Source of the DNA: Ideonella sp. A 288
Lineage (GTDB): Bacteria > Pseudomonadota > Gammaproteobacteria > Burkholderiales > Burkholderiaceae_C
Reading direction: 5' to 3'
DNA: 41,275 nucleotides
Assembly (NCBI RefSeq): GCF_002198735.1
Contig: NZ_MWLO01000140.1
Span: 1 to 41,275 of the forward strand
Shown here piece by piece: positions 1-7,112 of the stretch. The notes below the pieces were generated by a model. The model saw only the letters and a program-made list of their open reading frames with translations. It made no database searches and was not told the origin of the DNA. Position 1 is the stretch's first letter. The number at the start of each line of letters is the position of its first letter. The position numbers and the translations under genes are program-made.

Positions 1-164
1 CCCTGCCCGCCCTGCCAGATTCGACACCGCCGTCGCGCGTCTCGCTCGACGGCCGATCCCCCGGCGACACGCGCAGCGCCAGGGAAGTTGCCGAGGCGTT
101 CATGAGCAGTCAGATCACCAACCCCCTGGTCCGCGCCAGGCACCTCCGAAAGGACCTCAAATGA
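1..164 (+). CDS. 3' end of an unidentified gene upstream of stbB (partial)
   Basis: An open frame enters from the left edge (first full codon at base 3) and ends with a TGA at 162-164. That stop overlaps the ATG of the next gene as ATGA, the usual sign of translational coupling. About 53 residues are visible, ending in a basic stretch (RARHLRKDLK). No domain can be recognised. In R388-type stability operons a DNA-binding StbA precedes StbB, and in RP4 TraK precedes the ATPase TraL, so a small DNA-binding protein is a reasonable guess. That guess is inferred from position only. Confidence 0.45.
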   Translation, partial: LPALPDSTPPSRVSLDGRSPGDTRSAREVAEAFMSSQITNPLVRARHLRKDLK

Positions 165-871
165 AGATCGCCGTCATCAACTTCTCGGGCAACGTGGGCA
201 AGACCACGCTGGCCAGGCACCTGCTGGTCCCCCGCATCGACGGCGCGGAACTGGTCGTCGTCGAGAGCCTGAACGCCGACGAGGGTCAGGGGCAGGCCTT
301 GCGCGGCCGGCAGTTCGGGGAGCTGCAGGAGTACCTGCAGACCGTCCACAGTGCGGTGGTCGACATCGGCGCCAGCAATGTCGAGGACCTGCTCGGCCTG
401 ATGCAGCGCTACCGGGGCAGCCACGAGGACTTCGATGGCTTCGTCGTGCCGACTGTACCGGCCCTCAAGCAGCAGCAGGACACCATTGCCACGCTGGTCG
501 CGCTGGCGCGGCTGGGTGTGCCGCCGTCCAAGGTGAGGCTCGTCTTCAACATGCTCGAAGACGGCGTTGACGTCCAGCCGACCTTCTTCCTCGTGCTGGC
601 CTTCCTGCAGCAGCAGCCCGTCGCCATCGCGAACCCGGCGTGCCGCCTGGGCGCGAACGAGATCTACGCGCGGATCCGATGCAGCGAAGCCGATCTCGCC
701 ACGCTGGCGCGCGACGACACCAATTACAAGTCCCTGATTGTCCAGGCCCCGGACACCGCCACGAAGCTCGACCTGGCCCACAAGCTGGCCACCCGCAGGC
801 TGGCCTGCGGCGTGGTGCCGGAGCTCGATGCGTGCTTTGCCGCGCTCGCGCTGGAGGCGGTGCCAGCATGA
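161..871 (+). CDS. stbB: StbB/TraL-type P-loop ATPase, plasmid stability or transfer
   Basis: The protein has 236 residues and opens with a deviant Walker A motif (GNVGKTT, residues 10-16) straight after the first beta strand. This is the arrangement of StbB and related ParA/MinD-like ATPases of plasmids and conjugative elements. StbB proteins act with StbA and StbC in plasmid stability and conjugation. The start is supported by an AAGGA-like ribosome site (GAAAGGACC) shortly upstream and by ATGA overlap with the preceding frame. The next gene overlaps its stop in the same way, so three genes form one coupled unit. The family call rests on the N-terminal motif and context; the rest of the protein carries no motif I can name. 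Confidence 0.7.
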   Translation: MKIAVINFSGNVGKTTLARHLLVPRIDGAELVVVESLNADEGQGQALRGRQFGELQEYLQTVHSAVVDIGASNVEDLLGLMQRYRGSHEDFDGFVVPTVPALKQQQDTIATLVALARLGVPPSKVRLVFNMLEDGVDVQPTFFLVLAFLQQQPVAIANPACRLGANEIYARIRCSEADLATLARDDTNYKSLIVQAPDTATKLDLAHKLATRRLACGVVPELDACFAALALEAVPA

Positions 872-1338
872 ACGGCCCGAGCACCGCCCGCGAGGCATTC
901 ATCGTCGAGACCCTCGGCGAGGTGGCGGCGCTCGTCGATCGCGTGGAGGCCGTGACCCCCGTGATGGATGCCAGCCGCCACGCACTGGTCAATGCGAGCA
1001 CGGAGCTCGCAGGCCAGATCATCGCGTTCGAGAACCGCATGGCCGGCATCACCGAGAACGCGAAGGTCCTGGCGGTCAAGCACATCGCCCGCCGCACTGA
1101 CGAGATGGCCCGCAGTTCATTGGACACACAGGCACGGGCGATGGAAGAGGCGGCACGGACACTGTTCCGGGCCGAGATCGGCCCGTCCATGGCCCGACTC
1201 GCCGTCCCATTGCATCACCTGGTGGATCTGGCCGAGCGGGGCGCCCGCCCCTGGGATGTCTGGCTGACGCACGCGGCGACGGCGGTACTTGCCTCTGCCC
1301 TGACCTGGGCGCTGGCGGCCTGGCTGTGGGCACGGTGA
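868..1338 (+). CDS. StbC/TraM-like small protein with C-terminal membrane anchor
   Basis: This 156-residue protein starts at an ATG overlapping the stbB stop (ATGA). The body is predicted helical and amphipathic, rich in Ala, Glu and Arg, and may form coiled coil. A single hydrophobic segment occupies roughly residues 128-154 (alternating Ala, Leu, Trp), followed by a terminal Arg. Third genes of StbABC or TraKLM operons commonly look like this, so I infer a partner of the StbB ATPase that may tether it to the inner membrane. No catalytic motif is visible. The family assignment comes mainly from position. Confidence 0.55.
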   Translation: MNGPSTAREAFIVETLGEVAALVDRVEAVTPVMDASRHALVNASTELAGQIIAFENRMAGITENAKVLAVKHIARRTDEMARSSLDTQARAMEEAARTLFRAEIGPSMARLAVPLHHLVDLAERGARPWDVWLTHAATAVLASALTWALAAWLWAR

Positions 1339-1395
1339 TCGCGGGCGCGCCAGGTGGCACCGGGTTCGCAAAGCCAACGAGCGGGGCGGCCCGGT

Positions 1396-1412
1396 GTAGG
1401 ATTGAATCCTAC
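1396..1412. promoter_or_regulatory. Perfect 17-bp palindrome, likely ParD operator
   Basis: GTAGGATT-G-AATCCTAC is a perfect inverted repeat of 8-bp arms around one central base, ending 19 bp before the GTG start of the antitoxin gene. Ribbon-helix-helix antitoxins autoregulate by binding such palindromes over their own promoter, so this is the natural candidate operator. The same AGGATT/AATCCT half-sites recur in the hairpin at 2646-2673. Confidence 0.6.
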
Positions 1413-1431
1413 GCAAGCCGCGAGGATCGCC

Positions 1432-1722
1432 GTGCGCTCGACGCAACAGTTCAGCATCACCCTGCCCCACGAGATGGCCGAGGCCGTGCGGGCGAAGGTC
1501 GCGGCCGGCGAGTACGCCACGGAAAGCGAAGTGATCCGCGACGGCCTGCGCGTGCTGCTGGCGCGCGACCGTGCCGTCGACGACTGGCTGCGCAGGGACG
1601 TGGCCGCCGCCTGCGACGCGTTGAAGCGCGACCCCTCGCGTGCGGTCGGGGTCGGCGCCGTCAAGGCTCGCCTGGCCGCCGCACACAAGAAGCTGTCGAC
1701 GAAGGCACCGGCGAAGGCCTGA
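1432..1722 (+). CDS. parD: ParD-family ribbon-helix-helix antitoxin
   Basis: The 96-residue product reads STQQFSITLPHEMAEAV followed by a GEYATESEVIRDGLRVL helix, the classic ParD/CopG signature: a short DNA-binding strand, then two helices with the SEVIRDGL motif. The C-terminal half is basic and Ala-rich, as expected for the flexible toxin-binding tail. I chose the GTG at 1432 because homology begins there, a purine-rich GAGGATC lies upstream, and the 17-bp palindrome sits just ahead. An upstream ATG at 1354 would add 26 unrelated residues and cover the palindrome. The antitoxin is the first gene of a two-gene operon with the overlapping ParE toxin. Confidence 0.8.
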   Translation: MRSTQQFSITLPHEMAEAVRAKVAAGEYATESEVIRDGLRVLLARDRAVDDWLRRDVAAACDALKRDPSRAVGVGAVKARLAAAHKKLSTKAPAKA

Positions 1723-2042
1723 CGTCGTCCCAGGTCGGCTACGCCCCTGAGGCGATCGACCAACTCGAAGCGCTGCTCCTGTACATCGCCGGGCGCTCGT
1801 CACTGAAGATCGCGGAGCGCTACACCGGCGCGGTGGTCGAGACCTGCGAAGGCCTGGCGCGGTTCCCGCAGCGTGGCGTGGCGCGGAACGACATTCGGCC
1901 AGGCCTGCGGCTCACCCACCACAAGGGGCGGACCGTGATCGCCTATGCCGTGGACGCCGGGGCGCGGACCGTTGCCGTCGTCGGCGTGTTCCATGGCGGC
2001 CAGGACCACGAGGCCGCCTTGTCGATCGACGGGGAGGACTGA
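1719..2042 (+). CDS. parE: ParE/RelE-superfamily toxin
   Basis: The frame encodes about 107 residues with the ParE pattern: APEAIDQLEALLLYIA at the N-terminus, then a LARFPQRGVARNDIRPGLR core and a strand ending VVGVFHGGQD. ParE toxins poison DNA gyrase; RelE relatives cleave mRNA. The fold is clear but the target cannot be read from sequence. There is no ATG, GTG or TTG in frame between the antitoxin body and the homologous region. The only plausible initiator I see is a CTG at 1719 that overlaps the parD stop (CTGA), which would couple the toxin tightly to antitoxin translation. The exact start is therefore uncertain. Confidence 0.75.
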   Translation: MTSSQVGYAPEAIDQLEALLLYIAGRSSLKIAERYTGAVVETCEGLARFPQRGVARNDIRPGLRLTHHKGRTVIAYAVDAGARTVAVVGVFHGGQDHEAALSIDGED

Positions 2043-2217
2043 CGCCGAGCGCGACCGCCGACGACACAGAATCTGGAGCGACGGCGGCCTTCACGAACTG
2101 CGCGCAGCGCATCGGTGCCGTGCGGCCGAAGGCCAGCGCGGCGCCAGGCATTGCGCGGGCCGGCGAAAGCCGGCCCGCGCGAGACTTCACCCTCCCCGCA
2201 GCACCGCGGCCCGGCGC

Positions 2218-2574
2218 TCAGGCCTCGCTCGGCCAGCGCAGTCCCCAGCGGTCGATCACGGCGCGCAAGCGGGCGTCACCGTCGGGAATCAACGTGTGCA
2301 GGTCGGCCCGGCCCCAGCGAAGGGCGTCCAGGCAGCACAGCATGTCGTCGCTGATGGCAATGTCGACGGCGCGCAGCTCGAACAGGTCGAGTTGGAAGGC
2401 CTGGCCGTTGTAGGTGGCGGCCAGGAAACGGGCGATGCGCGGGATCTGGCCGGAGTCGCGGGTCTCGGCAAGCTGCAGCAGGCGGGCAAACGCCGCGGCG
2501 CCCTTGCGCGTGGCGTCGTCGGACCGGGTCACGAAGGTATCCAGGTCGCCGAGCGGGTCGGGGGACGGGTTCAC
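2218..2574 (-). CDS. Small conserved accessory-element protein (DUF7673-like)
   Basis: This 118-residue protein has the pattern ARLLQLAETRDSGQ, then ARFLAATYNG and DLFELRAVD, ending in a Trp-rich tail. I associate the pattern with a small uncharacterised family (DUF7673, from memory) found on integrative elements and plasmids of Pseudomonas and Burkholderiales. The GTG start at 2574 is chosen because a strong GGAGG lies 7 bases upstream; the longer frame adds low-complexity residues without homology. No function is known to me. It lies downstream of the DUF932 gene on the same strand, separated by a perfect 12-bp hairpin. Confidence 0.65.
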   Translation of the reverse strand: MNPSPDPLGDLDTFVTRSDDATRKGAAAFARLLQLAETRDSGQIPRIARFLAATYNGQAFQLDLFELRAVDIAISDDMLCCLDALRWGRADLHTLIPDGDARLRAVIDRWGLRWPSEA

Positions 2575-2645
2575 CTCATCACCTCCGTGCGGTGCGCCCG
2601 CGGCGGGCGCTGACTCAATGGTCGGGCTGGTGCGAGGACGTCGGA

Positions 2646-2673
2646 GCGCAGGATTCGAGGCCGAATCCTGCGC
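2646..2673. other. Perfect 12-bp stem, 4-nt loop hairpin between two accessory genes
   Basis: GCGCAGGATTCG pairs with CGAATCCTGCGC around an AGGC loop. It lies in the 113-bp gap between the DUF932 gene and the downstream small gene on the minus strand. No T tract follows on either strand, so it is not a canonical Rho-independent terminator. It could be a processing or attenuation element. It contains the AGGATT/AATCCT half-sites found in the ParD palindrome. Confidence 0.6.
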
Positions 2674-2687
2674 GCAGGGCCAGTAGG

Positions 2688-3578
2688 TCAGGCCTTGAGC
2701 CTGCGCATCTCCTCGGCCAGCATCCACAGCGCACGGTTCAGGCTCACATTGCGGTCGATGCTGCCGACCGGGCGGGTCTGCAGGCGGCGCCCCTGCGCAC
2801 TGCGCCCGGGCTGTCCACCACGGATCGAGTTCTCCTGCACTCTCATGAATGAGGCCCACAGGCTTCGGCCAAGGTCCTCGGGTCGCCGGGCCTGGGTCAG
2901 CTGTTCGGCAGTGATCGGTGCCGCGCTGTGACCACCGCCCTCCTCGACCGCGCGTTCGCCGAAGCGCAGCGCCAGCGCCGCCGTCGCAAACGCGATCTCC
3001 TCGGGCGGCTCGAGCTGCAGTGCCTTCATCGCCTCGGTGTGCTCGTCCACCTTCTGGAACTCGTCGAGCACGCGGAAGGCACCGTCGATCACGTCGTGTT
3101 GGACACTGCCTTTGTGCGGGATGCGGAGGTCCTCTACCACGTCGCCGACCACCAGGCCGTTGTGACAGACGAAGCGGAGCTTGCCGGCCAACATTTGGTA
3201 GCTGCTGGCACCGTCGTGGCTGTTGATCAGGATGATCTCGTTCGCCTCCGGCCGCGTCTGCACCTGGCCGCTGGTGCCACGGTGGTGGCGCATGCGGATC
3301 ATGTGCTTGGTGAACGCCGCCTTGCCCTCCACGCGGCTGGCGCCCTGCGCGACCATGAAGGGCTCGAAGCCTTCGCGGCGCAGGCCGCGCAGGACGTTGA
3401 TGGTCGGGATGTAGGTGTAGCGCTCGGAGCGGCTCGCGTGCTTGCCCTCGGCAAAGATCGACGGTGCGGCGTGGCGCATCTGGTCTTCGCTCAGGGGCTG
3501 GTCACTGCGCAGCACCCGCGTGCTGGGCGCGAAGCGGGTGGCCAGATTCGGGGTCGTGTGGGTTGGGGTCGCGTACAT
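2688..3578 (-). CDS. DUF932 domain protein
   Basis: The 296-residue protein matches the DUF932 pattern: YTYIPTINVLRGL near residue 55, a mid-region FVCHNGLVVG, then VLDEFQKVDEHTEAM and a helical C-terminus. DUF932 proteins are common on phages, plasmids and integrative conjugative elements; their biochemical role is not established. The ATG at 3578 is preferred over an upstream frame that adds 37 Arg/Pro-rich residues. It is transcribed in the same direction as ssb (80-bp gap) and the small gene downstream, which together form an accessory-gene run typical of such elements. Confidence 0.85.
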   Translation of the reverse strand: MYATPTHTTPNLATRFAPSTRVLRSDQPLSEDQMRHAAPSIFAEGKHASRSERYTYIPTINVLRGLRREGFEPFMVAQGASRVEGKAAFTKHMIRMRHHRGTSGQVQTRPEANEIILINSHDGASSYQMLAGKLRFVCHNGLVVGDVVEDLRIPHKGSVQHDVIDGAFRVLDEFQKVDEHTEAMKALQLEPPEEIAFATAALALRFGERAVEEGGGHSAAPITAEQLTQARRPEDLGRSLWASFMRVQENSIRGGQPGRSAQGRRLQTRPVGSIDRNVSLNRALWMLAEEMRRLKA

Positions 3579-3657
3579 GATGGGTTCCTTCGGTCGTTGG
3601 GTTCGATGCGAAGGGCGGGCGCCAGGCCGTGCCGGGGTTGCCCGCCCTGCTCTGGTG

Positions 3658-4140
3658 TCAGGCGCCAGCGTGCGCCGGCTGACGGCCATTGCGGGCCCGG
3701 TTGCGGTTCGGGTTGCCGGTGGGCGCAGTGCCGGGCCTCGCCTGGCCGGCGGTGTCGTCCGGACTGGTGCCGCGGCCGCGGCGCGCCTCGGACTCCGCCC
3801 GGCTGTCGAGGTAGTCGATCTCCTCGGCGGTGAAGGCCATGCCGTAGACGGTCTCGCCGTCCTTCTCGAAGTTGTTGTTGCGCAGCCGCCCGATGATGTT
3901 GACGTGGCTGCCCTTGCCCAGGTACTCGGCGGCGTTCTCGGCCTGCTTGCCCCACAGCGTCCACTGGATCGCGGTGGACTCCTCCTCGCGGGCGTCGCCG
4001 GAACCCTTGCTCGCGCGCCGGGTGTTGCTGATGGCGGTCAGCACCGCGCGGGCGATCTGGCCTTCGCGGCCGTTGACGAACTCGAGCTTGACGGCGCTGG
4101 CCAGGTGGGCGTGGCGCTGGGTGACTTGAACATGGGCCAT
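3658..4140 (-). CDS. ssb: Single-stranded DNA-binding protein (SSB)
   Basis: The 160-residue protein has an OB-fold of SSB type: QWTLWGKQAENAAEYLGKGS followed by VNIIGRLRNNNFEKDG. It binds single-stranded DNA during replication, repair or conjugative transfer. The ATG at 4140 has a GGAG ribosome site (GCAAGGAGATCGTC) just upstream. The C-terminus is Gly/Arg/Asn-rich and ends PAHAGA, so it lacks the acidic DDDIPF-type tip through which housekeeping SSBs recruit partners. That, with its neighbours, fits an element-encoded SSB rather than the chromosomal one. Confidence 0.9.
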   Translation of the reverse strand: MAHVQVTQRHAHLASAVKLEFVNGREGQIARAVLTAISNTRRASKGSGDAREEESTAIQWTLWGKQAENAAEYLGKGSHVNIIGRLRNNNFEKDGETVYGMAFTAEEIDYLDSRAESEARRGRGTSPDDTAGQARPGTAPTGNPNRNRARNGRQPAHAGA

Positions 4141-4255
4141 GACGATCTCCTTGCAGGAGGCCTCAGCCGGGTCCCGGTCCGGGTGTCCCTGGAAACTGAT
4201 CCTCTCGCTCGGACTCCCTCGCTCCCGCCCTGGGGCGGGCGGGGGGTGGGGACAG

Positions 4256-4277
4256 CCCCTTCCCTCACGGGAAGGGG
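4256..4277. repeat. Perfect 9-bp stem hairpin upstream of ssb
   Basis: CCCCTTCCC-TCAC-GGGAAGGGG forms a perfect 9-bp stem with a 4-nt loop about 115 bp upstream of the ssb start codon. There is no T tract. It resembles REP-like intergenic hairpins of high-GC proteobacteria, but I see no second copy in the window. Confidence 0.55.
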
Positions 4278-4614
4278 TTCGGGATGGGTGGGGTTGCCGG
4301 CAGCCGAAGCAGTGAGCCGGTTTCCCGGCCCACCGCATCTGGATCCCCCCACAAGTCCCCCTCACTCGTGGATGGGGGCGCCGTGGGGGGAGCGCGGTGG
4401 GACGACCGGCTCACGCGCTGCCTCCTCGGGCGGGCGGCACAGCATGGCGAAGCCGCCCGCCAGGTCACGAGCCGCGGCGGCTCTGCGGCCGACGTGCCAC
4501 CAAGCGGCCGAAGGCGGCGACTGGCGCGGCGGTCGAGCCGCGGCGAGCACATCACAGAAGTTCAGCGGCCCGGCATCGGGTTCGGCGGGTGACCGGGGCG
4601 ACGATCTGGCCGGC

Positions 4615-4862
4615 GCGCAGCGATCGAAGCGCAGCGCCGCGAGCGAAGCGCCGGCCAGTTCGTCGAGCGGGCGTCGTTCACGCGCAGCGTGAAGGAACCC
4701 AGGCCCGCGATCCCCGGGCACGGGAACGGGCCGCTGTCGTCATGTTTGCCGGCATCGCCGGCCTGACCGGGTTGCGTAAGGGATGGCAGCCCGTCAGGGG
4801 CGAGACGCTGGGCCTTTGCCAGCGGCTCGACGCGCAGCGCAACAGCCCGGCCCCGCGCAGCG
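4615..4862. repeat. Five GCGCAGCG octamers, iteron-like cluster
   Basis: GCGCAGCG occurs at 4615, 4629, 4682, 4832 and 4855, all on the plus strand, within a gene-poor segment that also carries two inverted repeats. Spacing is irregular, so true replication iterons are not demonstrated. GC-rich background makes some recurrence likely by chance. Confidence 0.35.
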
Positions 4863-5211
4863 GGGACACGCCCAGACCTGACTGCCCAGCCAGTCGAATA
4901 ACACGCCTACCACTAGGGCCAAACTGAACCGCGCTGCAATCGTGGCGAGTGCCATCGGTGTCCGACAGCAGGACAAACCGTCAACGGCCATTCAATCGCC
5001 GCCTCCGCCAGTCAACCCGGTCAATAGACAAATCCTCCGCACGGCTCGCTCAAAGTTCCTCGACGTCCGGCAACCACTGGGCGTGCCTGGTACCCCCACG
5101 AACAGACCGCACTTCGGCGACGCCAGCAGGCCATGCTTCGAGCCGCACCGACAGGTCCAGTCGCACTGGAGATACGCGACCCGGACGGCGCTCGCCCGCC
5201 TGCCGGACAGG

Positions 5212-5493
5212 CTACGTCGGCTGAGTGGACTGGGGTGCGAACGGCGCCGATGCCGCGGCCTGCAACGCGGTGACGGTCGACGGTCGCAAGGGTGTGATCG
5301 GCGACGACGATCCCACCGGAACATCGTCGCCACCTTCACGCCAAGCCTTGGGATCCGCGAAGACGACGCTGCAGCTCGAGCACTGGTACAGCCCGGTCGG
5401 CTTCATGGCGCCGCTGTCGTCGCGCGCGATCACATGACGGTAGCTGGTGGCGCCGCACATTCGGCAGCAGTTCTGAGGCGATGAAGACTTCAT
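5212..5493 (-). CDS. Small zinc-ribbon protein of accessory elements
   Basis: The 93-residue protein has two cysteine pairs, C10-x2-C13 and C38-x2-C41, framing a conserved core (SYRHVIARDDSGAM) and followed by VVFADPKAWREGG. This is a zinc-ribbon arrangement. I recall similar short proteins next to radC on integrative elements, always of unknown function. The start ATG at 5493 is directly followed by MKSSSPQ and leaves 93 bp to radC on the same strand. The C-terminal third is Ser/Pro/Ala-rich and probably disordered. Confidence 0.7.
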   Translation of the reverse strand: MKSSSPQNCCRMCGATSYRHVIARDDSGAMKPTGLYQCSSCSVVFADPKAWREGGDDVPVGSSSPITPLRPSTVTALQAAASAPFAPQSTQPT

Positions 5494-5586
5494 GGCTGGT
5501 TATTTATACAGCAATCTGCCATGACCCGCCAAGCGCATCACGAGCGGACTGGCAGCGTGCCGCTCGTGAAGGCTGCAACCCAAGCG

Positions 5587-6102
5587 TCAAAGCAGTCCCA
5601 TCTCCGCGAAGGATCGCACCTCGGCACCGGCCACCACCATGTGATCGAGCACCCGCACGTCGACCAGCGCGAGCGCGGACTTCAGTGCCTGCGTCAGGTA
5701 CTCGTCCGAGCGGCTCGGGTCGGCCACTCCCGAAGGGTGGTTGTGCGCCAGGATCACGGCCGCCGCATTCAGCGACAACGCCTTCTTGACGATCTCGCGC
5801 GGATAGACCGACGTCTGCGACACCGTGCCCCGAAACATCTCCTCGAACGACAGCATGCGATGCTGCGCATCCAGGAACATGATGCTGAACACCTCGTGCT
5901 CCAGGCCGCCGAAGTTCACTCGCAGGTAGTCCTTCACCGCCTGCGGCGAGGATATCGCGGCACCGCGCCTGACCTGCCGCGACAGCACGCACCGCGCCTG
6001 GTGCAGCACCTCGTCGGCACGGGCGGGACGGTACTGGCCATCGACATCGCGCACCAGCAGTGCATCGGCTGTGCGGACGGACGGAAGAGTTGACGGCGAC
6101 AT
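5587..6102 (-). CDS. radC: RadC-family MPN/JAB protein, short accessory form
   Basis: The 171-residue protein consists essentially of the RadC MPN/JAB domain, with the metal-binding motif HNHPSGVADPSRSD (HxHPSG...PSxxD) near residues 118-133. The helix-hairpin-helix part of full-length RadC (about 220 residues) is missing. Despite the name, a role in DNA repair is not established for RadC. Short RadC copies are frequent markers of plasmids and integrative elements, which agrees with the neighbouring SSB and DUF932 genes. It is transcribed toward the zinc-ribbon gene. Confidence 0.9.
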   Translation of the reverse strand: MSPSTLPSVRTADALLVRDVDGQYRPARADEVLHQARCVLSRQVRRGAAISSPQAVKDYLRVNFGGLEHEVFSIMFLDAQHRMLSFEEMFRGTVSQTSVYPREIVKKALSLNAAAVILAHNHPSGVADPSRSDEYLTQALKSALALVDVRVLDHMVVAGAEVRSFAEMGLL

Positions 6103-6983
6103 GACGGGCTCCGGTCTGTGTCGGGCGGGATTGCCCGGGACCGGGCCACCACGGCGCAGCGCAAGCCGTCAGGGTTCGCAGACGGCCGAAGGCCGCAAGC
6201 GCTCGCCCAGGCGAGCGCGCAGACCTTGACGGCGAGAACGCTGTGGTAGCGTGGACCGACACGGCAAACCCCCAGCGACCATCAACGTCCCATTCACCGC
6301 GTCCATCGGCCGCGCCTCGCGCGAGCGACGGCCTGGCCCAAGGCGGTTCTCCGCACGCGGTACAGCGTCCATGGATCTGGCGATCGGCCTGCCGAATCCT
6401 GAACGGTGTCGGTCCCGACTCGACAACAAGGCGTCGTCAGCCGTCCTGAATTCAGACCGCCGGACATCGGCCGTGACTGATTCCAGCTTTGGACCATCGC
6501 AGCCAGCGACGTTCGTGCAGGCGACCCGGCAGCATCGATTCGGCATGGCGTCATCCTCATCTCGGTTGTCGGAGTCTAGGCAGGGTCCACAGCGTTTCGA
6601 TCGATGAAATTCGGATGGAATTCGTCAGTGGTCAGGTATCGCGCGAGCCATTGGTCGCGACGACGCGCAATCGACATCAAACCGTGGCGACGCCGGTAGG
6701 TCCGACTGGCCTTACGGCATGGCCGACGGGCACCTGGCCGCGATTTGGCGCGAGCGCCCCGCGCCGGGTGATCGCATTCCAGGCATCGCTCAGCTGTCGA
6801 CTGCTCGATCCCTGCTCGCCCTGCCCGCATTGGCTTGCCCTGCGGTGTCGCCCAGCAGTCTGGCGGCACAGCCGCGATTGCTGGTCCTGAACGCCTGCGC
6901 GACCGAGGCCGCTGTCGCTGTCTGCCCTCCCACCTGCTGAATAATCCGCCGCTCAACTAGTGCATCAGGAGCAGCGACCGGTC
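6103..6983. other. Gene-poor stretch at the end of the accessory region
   Basis: No open frame here has a recognisable domain. A minus-strand frame ending near 6576 has a protein-like tail (WLARYLTTDEFHPNFID), but the rest is low-complexity, so at most it is a gene remnant. Base composition is locally less GC-rich around 6570-6620 than in the flanks. Nothing resembling an integrase, tRNA or attachment repeat is visible. Confidence 0.5.
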
Positions 6984-7112
6984 ATGAGCTATGCGGATCT
7001 GATCGTCAGCGAGTACGTCGAGGGCACACCGCGCAACTCCTTAACACCCACCGAGAAGGCCACCACCGGCACGTCGGTCGCCTTCAGGCCCTGGTTGCCC
7101 AGTTCCTTGTAG
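6984..7112 (+). pseudogene. 5' remnant of a lamin-tail-like gene fused to urtA sequence
   Basis: An ATG at 6984 with AGGAG (6967-6971) upstream opens MSYADLIVSEYVEG. This resembles the start of lamin-tail domains (LIVSEYVEGS-type) found in extracellular nucleases and surface proteins. After about 14 codons the resemblance ends, and the frame runs antisense through urtA for 28 more codons to a TAG at 7110-7112. I read this as the 5' end of a gene whose body was lost at a junction near base 7024. The match is short, so the family call is tentative. Confidence 0.45.

Larger units (their letters stand above)
4141..5211. other. Gene-poor stretch with hairpins and short direct repeats
   Basis: Open frames here are short, Arg/Pro/Ala-rich and overlap on both strands, with no recognisable domain, so I call no gene. 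The stretch holds a perfect CCCCTTCCC/GGGAAGGGG hairpin (4256-4277) and an 11-bp inverted repeat CTGGCCGGCGC/GCGCCGGCCAG (4606-4616 and 4648-4658). It also holds TTCACGC/GCGTGAA (4677-4693) and five copies of the octamer GCGCAGCG between 4615 and 4862. It could contain a promoter region, a transfer or replication origin, or only decayed DNA. Confidence 0.5.

Noticed and set aside
4362-4721. Minus-strand frame of 119 codons between ssb and the zinc-ribbon gene
   Set aside because: Ala/Arg/Pro-rich with no motif, overlapped by similar frames on the other strand; not distinguishable from random open frame at this GC.
6576-6956. Minus-strand frame of 126 codons as a gene
   Set aside because: Only the last 30 residues look protein-like; the rest is low-complexity, with no domain or convincing ribosome site. 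Recorded as a possible remnant only.
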